NCBI GenBank assembly: GCA_022763925.1
Contig: JALERW010000016.1
Coordinates: forward strand, 1 to 64,000
Source: Lachnospiraceae bacterium
Lineage (GTDB): Bacteria; Bacillota; Clostridia; Lachnospirales; Lachnospiraceae
Length of the DNA stretch: 64,000 bases
Direction: 5' to 3'
The translations under genes and the position numbers were made by a program. Positions 44,323 through 53,845 of the stretch are shown piece by piece. The number at the start of each line of letters is the position of its first letter. Within the stretch, counting starts at the first letter, position 1. The notes below the pieces were generated by a model, which worked only from the letters and a program-made list of their open reading frames with translations, was not told the DNA's origin and made no database searches.

Positions 44323-45723
44323 ATGCTGTTTTCCGGTATTACATTTTTATATTATTTTCTACCCTTGTTTCTGCTGGTGTATTTTTTGACTCCGAAGCAG
44401 TTCAGAAATGGAGTTCTGCTGACTGCCAGCCTGATTTTTTATGCCTGGAAAGAGCCGCAGAACGTCATCTGGCTGATACTTCTGGCCCTGGCCGGATACG
44501 GGTTCGGGCTTGGCCTTGCATGGCTGCGCGGCAGCCGGCAGAGCAGGCGGCTTCTGGTGCTTTCTGTATGTATATGCGCAGCACCGCTTGTCTTTTTTAA
44601 ATATGCGGATTTTTTTATTTCCGGTTTCCATGCCGTCACGGGATGGCCTTTGCCTTATATTTCGCAGACACTCCCTGCCGGCATCAGTTTTTATACCTTT
44701 CAAATGATTGGATATCTTGCGGATGTCTACCGGGGAGAGGCGGCAGCGCAGAAAAACCCGGTCCGTTTTGCTGCCTATGCGGCAATGTTTCCCCAGCTGA
44801 TTGCGGGGCCGATTGTCCGCTATACGGATATTGCCTTGCAGCTTTCCTGCCGTACCCTTGGATTTGACCGGGCGGCATCCGGAATCGAACGATTCGTAGT
44901 GGGGCTTGCCAAAAAGGTGCTGCTCGCGGATGTATTGGGAGAGCTCTGCGCAAAATTTCAGGCCTCGGATGACCGGTCTGTTCTGTTTTACTGGCTGTAT
45001 GCAGCTGCCTTTACCCTCCGGATTTATTTTGATTTTTCCGGATACAGTGATATGGCGATCGGACTTGGAAGGCTTCTGGGATTTGATTTTAAAGAAAACT
45101 TCAATTATCCGTATATTTCCCGGAGTATTACGGAGTTCTGGAGACGGTGGCATATTTCGCTGGGGTCCTGGTTTCGGGATTATGTATATATACCGCTGGG
45201 AGGAAACAGGGTATCTCTTGGACGGTGGCTTGGGAATGTGAGTCTTGTCTGGATACTGACCGGCTTCTGGCACGGAGCCTCCTGGAATTTTATTGTGTGG
45301 GGGCTTTTTTTTGCACTGCTTCTGATTGCAGAGAAATGCTTTCTTCGAAAGTATCTGGAGAGGCATCCTATAGTCAGTCATCTGTATGTACTTTTTTTTG
45401 TCATCGTTGGCTTTGTGATTTTTCAGGCCGGGGACTTGGGAGAGGCTGTCCGGTATCTGCGGGCGATGTTCGGCGCGGGGGGACTTTCTCTTGTATCTGA
45501 AGAGTTCCTCTATGCGATTCGAAGCTATGGAATGGTACTGCTTCTGGCCGCAGCTGCATCGACGCCCCTGGGAAAAGCAGTCCTTGCTTCTGTAAAGAGA
45601 AAAGAGAAAGGAGAGCAGCTGATCCATCTTGCAGAGCCTGCTGCTGCAGCTGTTCTGCTTCTGCTTTCCACCGCCTATCTGGTAGACGGTTCCTTTTCCC
45701 CGTTTCTTTATTTCAGATTCTAG
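44323..45723 (+). CDS. MBOAT family O-acyltransferase (AlgI/DltB-like)
   Basis: A protein of 466 residues and about eleven spans. It has YLSQTLPAGISFYTFQMIGYLADVYRG-like YISQTLPAGISFYTF, MFPQLIAGPIVRY, RRWHISLGSWFRDYVYIPLGGNR, and GFWHGASWNFIVWG with the catalytic MBOAT His. AlgI-like proteins move an acyl (usually acetyl) group across the membrane. The next gene encodes a DHHW protein that would complete transfer to a polysaccharide. Confidence 0.92.
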   Translation: MLFSGITFLYYFLPLFLLVYFLTPKQFRNGVLLTASLIFYAWKEPQNVIWLILLALAGYGFGLGLAWLRGSRQSRRLLVLSVCICAAPLVFFKYADFFISGFHAVTGWPLPYISQTLPAGISFYTFQMIGYLADVYRGEAAAQKNPVRFAAYAAMFPQLIAGPIVRYTDIALQLSCRTLGFDRAASGIERFVVGLAKKVLLADVLGELCAKFQASDDRSVLFYWLYAAAFTLRIYFDFSGYSDMAIGLGRLLGFDFKENFNYPYISRSITEFWRRWHISLGSWFRDYVYIPLGGNRVSLGRWLGNVSLVWILTGFWHGASWNFIVWGLFFALLLIAEKCFLRKYLERHPIVSHLYVLFFVIVGFVIFQAGDLGEAVRYLRAMFGAGGLSLVSEEFLYAIRSYGMVLLLAAAASTPLGKAVLASVKRKEKGEQLIHLAEPAAAAVLLLLSTAYLVDGSFSPFLYFRF

Positions 45724-45766
45724 GTGTATATAAAGCTTGATGCTTTTGTTTCAGGGAGAGATGTAT

Positions 45767-46885
45767 ATGCAGGCAGAGAAAAAAAACCGGGTACTTACCA
45801 TTGGAATGGCAGTTCTTCTGTTCGTGCTTTCTGTATGCTGCTGGCTGAAAAAGGCAGATGCGTATTCAGCCAGCGAGAGAAGGGCACTTGCGCAGTGTCC
45901 CCGTCTGACAGCAGATGCCGTATGGTCCGGCTCCTTTATGGATGCATTTGATGACTATGCGGCGGATCAGTTTCCTTTTCGGGACCGGTTCCGTTCCGGA
46001 AAAGCTGCGGCAGTGACCGGCCTTTTTGCACAGAAGGATTACAATGGCCTGTATATGGAGGACGGATATATATGCAGGATGGAGTATCCGCTGAAGGAAG
46101 AGATGCTGAAAAATACCGCAGATCATATTTCCCGATTGTATGAGAGATACATGAAGGATACGGATGTTTCAGTCTATATTTCTGTTGTTCCGGATAAAAA
46201 TTACTTTCTTGCCCGAAAGCACGGCGCGCTGTCGATGAATTATGATGCACTGACCGGAATTTTGTACAGTTCTGTTATGGAAACGGTGGAAAACTGTGAA
46301 TATATCGATCTTTTTCCGCTGCTTTCCATCGAGGACTATTATCGGACGGATGCGCACTGGAGGCAGGAAAAGCTCACGGATGTTGCTGCTGCACTGGCAG
46401 AAGCGATGGGGACCGCAGTCTGTGCAGATTATGAGGTCATGAAGCTGGAGCAGCCGTTTTACGGTGTATATTACGGACAGCTTGCGCTGCCAGCAGAGCC
46501 GGATACGATCTGTTATCTGACCAGCTCTGCACTGAAAAACTGCACGGTCACCGGCTATGGTACCGGGAAAGCAAAGCCTCTTGAGCTGTATGACTTAAAA
46601 AAAGCCGAAGGCAGGGATGCCTATGAGCTGTTCCTGTCCGGCAGCCAGCCGTTTATCATCATCGAACGCGCGGACGCAGATACACAGAAGGAGCTGGTTT
46701 TGTTCCGGGATTCCTTCGGAAGCAGTCTGGCCCCCCTTCTTGTGGAAGGCTACAAAAAAATTACCGTGGTGGATACCCGTTACCTGTCCCCGGAGCTCCT
46801 GGGAGATCTTCTTACGTTTGGGGATCAGGATGTACTGTTTCTGTACAGCACCACACTGGTGAACAACAGCCTTTCTCTTCGATGA
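45767..46885 (+). CDS. DHHW family protein (AlgX/AlgJ-like)
   Basis: GGGAGAG before ATG 45767 sets the start. An N-terminal membrane anchor (VLTIGMAVLLFVLSVCCWL) is followed by an extracytoplasmic SGNH-like domain: SVYISVVPDKNYF, DYYRTDAHWRQEKL (the DxHW element) and LVLFRDSFGSSLAPLL (D-S nucleophile region). These match AlgJ/AlgX acetyltransferases. With the MBOAT partner it likely acetylates a secreted or wall glycan. 372 residues. Confidence 0.88.
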   Translation: MQAEKKNRVLTIGMAVLLFVLSVCCWLKKADAYSASERRALAQCPRLTADAVWSGSFMDAFDDYAADQFPFRDRFRSGKAAAVTGLFAQKDYNGLYMEDGYICRMEYPLKEEMLKNTADHISRLYERYMKDTDVSVYISVVPDKNYFLARKHGALSMNYDALTGILYSSVMETVENCEYIDLFPLLSIEDYYRTDAHWRQEKLTDVAAALAEAMGTAVCADYEVMKLEQPFYGVYYGQLALPAEPDTICYLTSSALKNCTVTGYGTGKAKPLELYDLKKAEGRDAYELFLSGSQPFIIIERADADTQKELVLFRDSFGSSLAPLLVEGYKKITVVDTRYLSPELLGDLLTFGDQDVLFLYSTTLVNNSLSLR

Positions 46886-46989
46886 GTTAAGAAAGTGTAA
46901 AGAAAAACAAGAAAATTTGAACATTTAACCGTAAATCTGATGATATGGCCAAAAAAATGACAAAAAAAATATAAAATCAGGGAAATACA

Positions 46990-46996
46990 TGTCGAA
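46990..46996 (+). promoter_or_regulatory. 0A box upstream of spo0A
   Basis: TGTCGAA matches the Spo0A-binding consensus TGNCGAA and lies 113 bases upstream of the spo0A start. It suggests autoregulation. The 223-base gap 46886-47108 holds no other feature I can support. Confidence 0.55.
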
Positions 46997-47108
46997 AATG
47001 GTTGATGTTTTTTCGTTGCCTGAGCAATTAGCGATTATTATAATAAAAAAAAGATCCTTCCCGCGAAAGGACACAGAAACAGTAGCTGTAAGTGAAAGGA
47101 GTAACAAT

Positions 47109-47909
47109 ATGGAAAAGCTGAATGTAGCGATTGCTGATGATAACGAAAGAATGCTGGAACTACTTGACGAAATTATCAGTCAGGATCAGGAGCTGGAAAT
47201 TGTCGGAAAAGCGGTGAACGGAGAGGAAGCATATCAGCTGATCAAGTCCAAGCATCCGGATGTGGTGCTTCTGGATATCATTATGCCGAAGCTGGACGGT
47301 CTGAGTGTTATGGATAAGATCAACCATGACAGCGAGCTGACAAAGCATCCGACCTTTATTGTGATCACCGCGATCGGGCAGGAAAAGATTACGGAGAATG
47401 CCTTTGCAATGGGCGCGGATTACTATATTATGAAACCGTTTGATAACGAGATGATCATCAACCGGATCAAACAGATGAAAAACGGACTGCGCAGAAAGGG
47501 AACACAGGAGCAGCGGGGGCCAAAAGCCTGTGAGAGCAAGGAAACCTATCTGGATTATAATCTGGAGACCGATGTGACTGACATGATCCATGAGATCGGT
47601 GTTCCTGCTCATATAAAGGGCTATCAGTATCTGAGAGATGCCATTATCATGTCGGTGAAGGATATGGATATGCTGAATTCCATTACCAAAATTCTGTATC
47701 CGACAATCGCGAAAATGCATCAGACGACGCCGAGCCGGGTGGAACGTGCAATCCGTCATGCCATCGAGGTGGCATGGAGCAGAGGGAAAATGGATACGAT
47801 TGATGAACTGTTCGGCTATACGGTGAGCAATGGAAAAGGGAAACCGACCAATTCGGAGTTCATTGCCCTGATTGCCGACCGGATCCGTCTGGAATATAAA
47901 AACCGTTGA
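47109..47909 (+). CDS. spo0A: Sporulation master regulator Spo0A
   Basis: ATG 47109 with AAAGGAG; the track ORF begins 40 codons too early. The receiver domain has VAIADDN (acidic pocket), [13 protein letters not shown] (phosphoacceptor Asp), ITA and MKPFD (Lys). The Spo0A_C effector domain (from about residue 150) has [12 protein letters not shown] and [20 protein letters not shown], the sigma-contact and recognition helix nearly invariant in Spo0A. 266 residues. The gene usually follows spoIVB in clostridia, but here the MBOAT operon is upstream. Confidence 0.97.
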   Translation: MEKLNVAIADDNERMLELLDEIISQDQELEIVGKAVNGEEAYQLIKSKHPDVVLLDIIMPKLDGLSVMDKINHDSELTKHPTFIVITAIGQEKITENAFAMGADYYIMKPFDNEMIINRIKQMKNGLRRKGTQEQRGPKACESKETYLDYNLETDVTDMIHEIGVPAHIKGYQYLRDAIIMSVKDMDMLNSITKILYPTIAKMHQTTPSRVERAIRHAIEVAWSRGKMDTIDELFGYTVSNGKGKPTNSEFIALIADRIRLEYKNR

Positions 47910-48038
47910 TAAAAATACTGCCAAAGTTGTGAGAAATATTGGCAAAGCTTTGAGATAACACTTTTAAAAGCCCCTGTTCTTTGATATAATAAATACATAT
48001 TAAGGAAGACTGGGAAACCAGACAGGGAGGGTTAACGC

Positions 48039-49481
48039 ATGAAGAAGGTGTTGTTTGTCGCATCGGAAGCGGTTCCGTTTATTAAGACCGGAGGCCTGGC
48101 TGACGTTGTAGGTTCTTTGCCTAAATGCTTTGACAAGGAAGAATATGACGTCAGGGTTATTATACCGAAATATATGTGCATGAAAGAGGAATGGAAGAGC
48201 CAGCTGAAGTATCTGGGACATTTTTATATGGATCTGTCCTGGAGAAGTCAGTATGTGGGTATACTGGAATTGAAGTATAACGGGATCCAGTACTATTTCA
48301 TTGACAATGAGTATTACTTTGCCGGACCGAAGCCATACGGCAATATTTATGAAGATATCGAGAAGTTTGCATTCTTCTCCAAGGCAGCACTTTCTGCCCT
48401 TCCGGTGATCGGCTTCCAGCCGGACGTGGTACACTGCCATGACTGGCAGACCGGACTGATACCGGTATTTCTTAAGGACCGCTTCCATGAGGGACAGTTT
48501 TTTGCCAACATGAAGTCTGTAATCACGATTCACAATCTGAAATTCCAGGGAGTATGGGATGTGAAGACGGTGAAGGATATCACGGGACTTCCTTCTTATT
48601 ACTTTACGCCGGACAAGCTGGAAGCCTACGGAGATGCCAATTACCTGAAGGGCGGAATTGTATATGCGGATGCGATCACAACGGTCAGCCGCACCTATGC
48701 GGAGGAGATCAAGACACCGTTCTACGGGGAGAAGCTGAATGGACTGTTATGTGCGAGAGCTAATTCTCTGCGCGGCATTGTAAACGGTATTGATTACGAG
48801 GAGTATAATCCGGAGACGGATCAGTTCCTGGAGAAGAATTATTCCATTGAGAACTGGCGTCGTCAGAAGGTGAAGAATAAGCTGGCCCTGCAGAGAGAAC
48901 TCGGACTTCAGGAAGACAGGAAGATCATGACGATCGGCATTGTATCCCGTTTGACCGATCAGAAAGGCTTTGATCTGATTGCCTATATCATGGATGAGCT
49001 CTGTCAGGATGAAGTGCAGCTGATTGTCCTTGGTACCGGTGAAGAGAAATATGAGAATATGTTCCGGCATTTTGACTGGAAGTATCATGACAAGGTGTCT
49101 GCAAACATTTTCTATTCCGAGGCGCTGTCTCATAAGATTTACGGATCCTGTGATGCATTCCTTATGCCGTCTCTGTTTGAGCCGTGCGGACTCAGCCAGC
49201 TGATGAGCCTTCGTTACGGAACGGTGCCGATCGTCCGGGAGACCGGAGGGCTGAAGGATACGGTGGAGCCTTATAACGAGTATGAGGGGACCGGAACCGG
49301 TTTCAGCTTCAGAAATTACAATGCACACGAGATGCTTGCCACGATCCGCTATGCCGAGAAGATTTTCTATGACAACAAGCGGGACTGGAACAAGATCGTT
49401 GACCGTGCCATGGCTGCAGATTTCTCCTGGGATGCCTCTGCCGCCCAGTATAAAGAGATGTATGACTGGCTGATCGGATAA
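48039..49481 (+). CDS. glgA: Glycogen synthase (ADP-glucose type)
   Basis: A GT5 enzyme of 480 residues. It has the N-terminal KTGGLADVVGSLPK (ADP-glucose site), VVHCHDWQTGLIP, TIHNLKFQG, TTVSRTYAEEI, IVNGIDYEEYNP, IGIVSRLTDQKGFDLI and the C-terminal EPCGLSQLMSLRYGTVPIVRETGGL. It extends alpha-1,4-glucan for glycogen storage, which in spore formers often rises before sporulation. No other glg gene is adjacent. GGGAGGG precedes the start. Confidence 0.95.
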   Translation: MKKVLFVASEAVPFIKTGGLADVVGSLPKCFDKEEYDVRVIIPKYMCMKEEWKSQLKYLGHFYMDLSWRSQYVGILELKYNGIQYYFIDNEYYFAGPKPYGNIYEDIEKFAFFSKAALSALPVIGFQPDVVHCHDWQTGLIPVFLKDRFHEGQFFANMKSVITIHNLKFQGVWDVKTVKDITGLPSYYFTPDKLEAYGDANYLKGGIVYADAITTVSRTYAEEIKTPFYGEKLNGLLCARANSLRGIVNGIDYEEYNPETDQFLEKNYSIENWRRQKVKNKLALQRELGLQEDRKIMTIGIVSRLTDQKGFDLIAYIMDELCQDEVQLIVLGTGEEKYENMFRHFDWKYHDKVSANIFYSEALSHKIYGSCDAFLMPSLFEPCGLSQLMSLRYGTVPIVRETGGLKDTVEPYNEYEGTGTGFSFRNYNAHEMLATIRYAEKIFYDNKRDWNKIVDRAMAADFSWDASAAQYKEMYDWLIG

Positions 49482-49538
49482 TTTTCATAAAAATTCATGC
49501 GCGGTGTACAGGGAATGGCCGGCGTCTGAGAATAAAAA

Positions 49539-49591
49539 CCCTCCTTCTTTGTCATACTAAGGGTGCGTAAGGCAAAGAAGGAGGTATTTTT
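49539..49591 (+). terminator. Terminator-like hairpin that also encloses the coat gene ribosome site
   Basis: CCTCCTTCTTTG (49540-49551) pairs exactly with CAAAGAAGGAGG (49573-49584), followed by TATTTTT and then ATG 49592. The right arm contains the AAGGAGG of the downstream gene. Confidence 0.75.
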
Positions 49592-49780
49592 ATGACAGCA
49601 CAGTTATCGGAAATCGATCTGCAGCATTTAAGACACCTGATCATCGGTTATGATACCTGCAGCAGCAAGATGCAGGCCTATGCCAATGAGGCACAGGATC
49701 CGCAGGTAAAACAGTATTTTCAGAAATCCGCACAGTCTGCCCGGGAGAACAAGCAGCAGCTGATGCAGTTTCTGGGGTAG
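49592..49780 (+). CDS. Small CotF-like spore coat protein
   Basis: 62 residues, all helical: LSEIDLQHLRHLIIGYDTCSSKMQAYANEAQDPQVKQYFQKSAQ, similar to the N-terminal helical half of CotF-family coat proteins. The AAGGAGG is inside the upstream hairpin, so translation may need the hairpin opened. It is followed after 24 bases by another CotF-like gene, so the pair resembles one CotF protein split in two. Confidence 0.75.
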   Translation: MTAQLSEIDLQHLRHLIIGYDTCSSKMQAYANEAQDPQVKQYFQKSAQSARENKQQLMQFLG

Positions 49781-49804
49781 GATTTCAGGTAAGGAGGCAG
49801 AACG

Positions 49805-50056
49805 ATGGAAGAAAAGGTAATGGTATCGGATGCCCTGACGGGCGTCAAGGCCGAGACAAAAATGCTCGGAGAAATGATTCTGGAGACCGGCTGCAGGGAA
49901 CTGAAACAGACTCTGAAGCAGCTGCGCAACCAGAGTGAAATGGCCCAGGAGGAGATTTTTCAGATTGCCCGGGCGAAGGAATATTATGTGCCTGCAGCCC
50001 AGGCAACGGCTGAAGAAATAAAGCACGTAAAAACAGTTCTGGAAAAGCTTTCCTGA
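49805..50056 (+). CDS. CotF-family spore coat protein
   Basis: 83 residues: VSDALTGVKAETKMLGEMILETGCRELKQTL, LRNQSEMAQEEIFQIARAKEYYVPAAQA, the C-terminal pattern of CotF proteins with the YYxPA motif. AAGGAGG seven bases from the ATG. Expected in the coat or mother cell during sporulation. Placed between glgA and recA. Confidence 0.82.
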   Translation: MEEKVMVSDALTGVKAETKMLGEMILETGCRELKQTLKQLRNQSEMAQEEIFQIARAKEYYVPAAQATAEEIKHVKTVLEKLS

Positions 50057-50096
50057 CCCCTTCGCCGGGATGGCGTATACGGGAAAAAAGGAAAAC

Positions 50097-50135
50097 AAAA
50101 AGGCGGAAGATTTTGGGGGATCTTCCGCCTTTTTG
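50097..50135 (+). terminator. Terminator after the coat genes
   Basis: AAAAAGGCGGAAGAT/ATCTTCCGCCTTTTT stem. Confidence 0.9.
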
Positions 50136-50218
50136 ATGAAAATAATCAGAAGCCGTTCCGGGATGAGCCATTATGCACAAAGCCGGGATTGTCAAATTTG
50201 GGAAAAATGCGGGAAGAA

Positions 50219-50247
50219 TTTGATTGACAACCGAGGGAAAGTATAAT
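50219..50247 (+). promoter_or_regulatory. Probable recA promoter
   Basis: TATAAT at 50242-50247 with TTTGAT 17 bases upstream; the nearby TTGACA (50224) is only 12 bases away. Confidence 0.5.
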
Positions 50248-50266
50248 AGTATTGTATTAGAAAAAA

Positions 50267-50280
50267 CGAACATGAGTTCG
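50267..50280 (+). promoter_or_regulatory. LexA (SOS) box of recA
   Basis: CGAACATGAGTTCG is an exact CGAAC-N4-GTTCG site just downstream of the -10, so LexA would block recA transcription. Confidence 0.9.
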
Positions 50281-50301
50281 AACTTAAGAAGGAGAATTAT
50301 T

Positions 50302-51336
50302 ATGGCAAACGAAGATAAATTGAAAGCGCTGGATGCGGCGCTGGGACAGATCGAGAAGCAGTATGGGGCGGGCACGGTTATGAAGCTGGGAGATTCCAGT
50401 GCCCATATGCAGGTAGAGACTGTTCCTACCGGTTCCCTGAGTCTGGATATTGCACTTGGACTTGGCGGAGTGCCGAAGGGAAGAGTGATTGAGATTTACG
50501 GACCGGAATCTTCCGGTAAGACCACGGTGGCTCTCCATGTGGTTGCAGAGGTGCAGAAGCGGGGCGGCATTGCCGGATTTATTGATGCGGAGCATGCGCT
50601 GGACCCGGTCTATGCGAAGAATATCGGTGTAGACATTGATAATTTATACATATCTCAGCCTGACAACGGAGAGCAGGCGCTGGAGATTACTGAGACTATG
50701 GTGCGTTCCGGAGCGATTGATGTAATTATTGTGGATTCAGTTGCGGCTCTGGTTCCGAAAGCAGAGATTGATGGGGATATGGGGGACTCCCATGTGGGAC
50801 TGCAGGCGCGTCTGATGTCCCAGGCGCTCCGGAAGCTGACAGCAGCCATCAGCAAATCCAACTGTATCGTAATTTTTATCAATCAGCTTCGAGAGAAGGT
50901 TGGTGTCATGTTCGGAAATCCGGAGACGACCACAGGAGGAAGAGCGCTGAAGTTCTATTCTTCTGTTCGTATGGATGTTCGAAGGATAGAGACGCTTAAG
51001 CAGGGCGGAGAGATGGTGGGCAACCGTACCAGAATCAAGGTCGTAAAGAACAAGGTGGCTCCGCCGTTTAAGGAAGCGGAATTTGATATTATGTTCGGTA
51101 AGGGCATTTCGAAAGAAGGAGATATTCTGGATCTTGCAGCCAACTGCGGCGTCGTGAACAAGAGCGGTGCATGGTATGCATATCAGGGCAGCAAGATCGG
51201 GCAGGGACGGGAGAATGCCAAGCAGTATCTTGGAGATAATCCTGCGATCATGGAAGAGATTGAGCAGAAGGTACGTGCTCATTACGGACTGCCCGGAGCA
51301 GAGAATGCTGATGGTGAGCCGGAAGGAAAAGAATAG
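50302..51336 (+). CDS. recA: Recombinase RecA
   Basis: ATG 50302 follows AGAAGGAG. The 344 residues have Walker [32 protein letters not shown] (Walker B region), [26 protein letters not shown] (L2 and DNA binding) and the C-terminal acidic tail. It forms the recombination filament and triggers LexA cleavage. The promoter carries an SOS box. Followed by recX after 29 bases. Confidence 0.98.
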   Translation: MANEDKLKALDAALGQIEKQYGAGTVMKLGDSSAHMQVETVPTGSLSLDIALGLGGVPKGRVIEIYGPESSGKTTVALHVVAEVQKRGGIAGFIDAEHALDPVYAKNIGVDIDNLYISQPDNGEQALEITETMVRSGAIDVIIVDSVAALVPKAEIDGDMGDSHVGLQARLMSQALRKLTAAISKSNCIVIFINQLREKVGVMFGNPETTTGGRALKFYSSVRMDVRRIETLKQGGEMVGNRTRIKVVKNKVAPPFKEAEFDIMFGKGISKEGDILDLAANCGVVNKSGAWYAYQGSKIGQGRENAKQYLGDNPAIMEEIEQKVRAHYGLPGAENADGEPEGKE

Positions 51337-51365
51337 AAAATCATAAGTGAACAGGAGCGGTCAGG

Positions 51366-51971
51366 GTGACAGTTACTCAGATAGAGCCGGTGACAAAGGC
51401 AAAGAGCAGAATATATGTGGATAACAAGCCGGAATTTCTTCTGTACAGCAGAGAACTGAGCCGTTATCAGATCCGGGAGGGGAAGGACCTCCCGGAGGAG
51501 ACTTTCCGGGTGATCGTGGAAGAAGTACTGACGAAGCGGGCGAAGCAGAGGGCAATGTATCTTCTGAAATCCATGGACCGGACGGAGTATCAGCTTCGGC
51601 TGAAGCTGGAGGAGGGAGAGTATCCCCGTGAGGCTATTGATCAGGCGATCGCCTATGTACAGAGCTTTCATTATCTGGATGATCGGAGATATGCAGAGAA
51701 TTACGTGGAAAGCCGGAAAGGCAGTATGAGCAGAAGAGAGCTTCAGCAGAAGCTGTATCAGAGGGGAATTCCAAAAGCTCTGATTCAGGAGGCGCTGGAG
51801 GGGTGTGAACCTGATCAGGAAAAGGCATCCATTCAGGAATGGATGAGGAAGAAGCATTATAATCCACAGGAGGCTACATTGGAGGAGCAGAGACGGATGT
51901 ATGGCTTTCTTCTTCGCAAGGGTTTTCGGACAGGTGATGTGCTCGCATGTATGCATATGGAGTGGGAATAG
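51366..51971 (+). CDS. recX: Regulatory protein RecX
   Basis: GTG start. 201 residues with the three-helix repeats of RecX: RAMYLLKSMDRTEYQLRLKLEEGEYPREAIDQAIAYVQSFHYLDDRRYAENYVE and SRRELQQKLYQRGIPKALIQEAL. It limits RecA filament growth. Same transcript as recA. Confidence 0.93.
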   Translation: MTVTQIEPVTKAKSRIYVDNKPEFLLYSRELSRYQIREGKDLPEETFRVIVEEVLTKRAKQRAMYLLKSMDRTEYQLRLKLEEGEYPREAIDQAIAYVQSFHYLDDRRYAENYVESRKGSMSRRELQQKLYQRGIPKALIQEALEGCEPDQEKASIQEWMRKKHYNPQEATLEEQRRMYGFLLRKGFRTGDVLACMHMEWE

Positions 51972-51974
51972 GAG

Positions 51975-52008
51975 AGCCGCTTTTCGGGAAATGAGAAAGC
52001 GGCTTTTT
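51975..52008 (+). terminator. Terminator of recA-recX
   Basis: AGCCGCTTT/AAAGCGGCT stem, T run. Confidence 0.85.
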
Positions 52009-52011
52009 AGC

Positions 52012-52040
52012 TTGACATAATATTAAAAAAAGTATAAAAT
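52012..52040 (+). promoter_or_regulatory. Promoter of rny
   Basis: TTGACA, 17-base spacer, TAAAAT, starting three bases past the upstream terminator. Confidence 0.6.
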
Positions 52041-52096
52041 TTAACTGTTGTATTTATAGATGTACAATGAAAATTTAATAAGGAGGAGGTGCTCCT

Positions 52097-53647
52097 GTGC
52101 CAGCAGAAATCATCATTGCTGTGTTGGTTACGCTTGTTGTGGCGATCCCGGTGACTTATATGCTGACGGTTTCTTACCGCAGGAAGGTTGCGGAAGCGAA
52201 GATCGGAAATGCAGAGGATAAGGCGAGGGAAATCATAGATGAAGCTGTGAAGACTGCAGAGACGAAGAAACGTGAGGCGTTGCTGGAAGTAAAGGAAGAG
52301 TCCATTAAGACCAGAAATGAACTCGAAAAGGAAACCAAGGAACGCAGGGCAGAAGTACAGCGGATGGAACGCAGAGTTTTGTCCAAGGAAGAATCACTGG
52401 ACAGAAAACTGGAAGCCATTGAGAAGCGCGAAGCCAGCTACACGGCAAAGGAAGAAGATCTTAAACGGAAGAAATCCGAGATAGAGAAGCTTCACGAGCA
52501 GAGTGTACGGGAACTGGAGAGAATCTCAGGTCTTACCTCCGACCAGGCAAAAGAATATCTTTTAAAGACAGTTGAAGATGAAGTTAAGTCTGACACCGCG
52601 AAACTAATCAAAGAATTAGAAAGCAGAGCCAAAGAAGAAGCAGGCAAGAAAGCGAAAGAATATGTAGTAACAGCCATTCAGAGATGTGCGGCGGATCATG
52701 TGGCCGAGACAACGATCTCTGTGGTACAGCTTCCAAACGATGAAATGAAAGGAAGAATCATAGGACGAGAGGGACGGAATATACGGACACTCGAGACTAT
52801 GACCGGTGTGGATCTGATTATTGATGATACACCGGAAGCAGTTATTTTATCAGGCTTTGATCCGATCCGAAGAGAAGTTGCGAGAATCGCACTTGAGAAG
52901 CTGATTGTTGATGGACGTATCCATCCGGCGAGAATCGAGGAGATGGTTGAGAAAGCACAAAAAGAAGTTGAAACTATGATTCGTGAAGAGGGAGAAGCTG
53001 CCGTCTTGGAAGTGGGCGTGCATGGCATTCATCCCGAGCTTGTCAAACTGCTTGGCAGAATGAAATTCAGAACAAGTTATGGTCAGAACGCATTAAAGCA
53101 TTCCATCGAGGTTGCCCATTTGGCCGGCCTTCTCGCAGGAGAGATCGGACTGGATGTGCGTGTAGCCAAGAGGGCCGGTCTTCTGCATGATATCGGTAAA
53201 TCCATTGATCATGATGTGGAAGGATCCCATATCCAGATTGGTGCGGACTTATGCAAGAAGTACAAGGAGTCCAAGGTGGTTATCAATGCGGTGGAATCTC
53301 ACCATGGCGATGTGGAACCGGAGTCTCTGATCGCATGTATCGTTCAGGCAGCGGATACGATTTCCGCAGCAAGACCGGGCGCAAGAAGAGAGACACTGGA
53401 AACATACACAAACAGACTGAAACAACTGGAAGATATAACAAATTCGTTCAAAGGTGTGGACAAATCTTTTGCTATTCAGGCGGGTAGAGAGATTCGTATT
53501 ATGGTAGTTCCAGAGCAGGTTAGTGATGCAGATATGGTATTGTTAGCACGAGATGTTTCAAAACAGATCGAAGCTGAATTGGAATATCCTGGACAGATAA
53601 AGGTAAATGTAATACGGGAAAGCCGTGTTACCGATTACGCCAAATAG
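52097..53647 (+). CDS. rny: Ribonuclease Y
   Basis: GTG start after AAGGAGGAGG. The 516 residues show an N-terminal membrane anchor ([19 protein letters not shown]), a long coiled coil (about 25-180), a KH domain ([19 protein letters not shown]), and an HD domain ([28 protein letters not shown]). It starts mRNA decay at the membrane. The end [13 protein letters not shown] is typical. Confidence 0.98.
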   Translation: MPAEIIIAVLVTLVVAIPVTYMLTVSYRRKVAEAKIGNAEDKAREIIDEAVKTAETKKREALLEVKEESIKTRNELEKETKERRAEVQRMERRVLSKEESLDRKLEAIEKREASYTAKEEDLKRKKSEIEKLHEQSVRELERISGLTSDQAKEYLLKTVEDEVKSDTAKLIKELESRAKEEAGKKAKEYVVTAIQRCAADHVAETTISVVQLPNDEMKGRIIGREGRNIRTLETMTGVDLIIDDTPEAVILSGFDPIRREVARIALEKLIVDGRIHPARIEEMVEKAQKEVETMIREEGEAAVLEVGVHGIHPELVKLLGRMKFRTSYGQNALKHSIEVAHLAGLLAGEIGLDVRVAKRAGLLHDIGKSIDHDVEGSHIQIGADLCKKYKESKVVINAVESHHGDVEPESLIACIVQAADTISAARPGARRETLETYTNRLKQLEDITNSFKGVDKSFAIQAGREIRIMVVPEQVSDADMVLLARDVSKQIEAELEYPGQIKVNVIRESRVTDYAK

Positions 53648-53655
53648 GAAAGAGG

Positions 53656-53703
53656 ATGCCGAAGTCCCCGGACAGAAATGTTCGAAGGACTTCGGCATTT
53701 TTT
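53656..53703 (+). terminator. Terminator of rny
   Basis: ATGCCGAAGTCC/GGACTTCGGCAT stem with T run. Confidence 0.9.
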
Positions 53704-53709
53704 ATTTCA

Positions 53710-53721
53710 TAGGAAATTCCT
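53710..53721. promoter_or_regulatory. ATAGGAAATTCC palindrome, possible operator
   Basis: TAGGAA-A-TTCCT inverted repeat about 65 bases upstream of the cysK leader promoter; shares the ATAGGAAAT half with the motifs at 53814 and 60672. Confidence 0.4.
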
Positions 53722-53775
53722 TAAATCAGTCCCAGGCAGCCGAATGAAAAAATGGATATTTTTATAAAAACAGTA

Positions 53776-53828
53776 TTGACAGGATAAATGTCCGGTGCTA
53801 ATATACTACTAAACCGATAGGAAATATA
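53776..53828 (+). promoter_or_regulatory. Promoter and candidate sulfur operator of cysK operon
   Basis: TTGACA (53776-53781), 17 bases ending GGTGC, TAATAT (53799-53804), then CCGATAGGAAATA (53814-53826). The same string of elements precedes the met transporter leader at 60633. CymR-like regulation is an inference. Confidence 0.7.
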
Positions 53829-53845
53829 TGAAAGGAGAAGACAAG

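Noticed and set aside
44359-45627. 422-residue Lys/Gln-rich ORF on the minus strand
   Set aside because: Shadow of the MBOAT gene.
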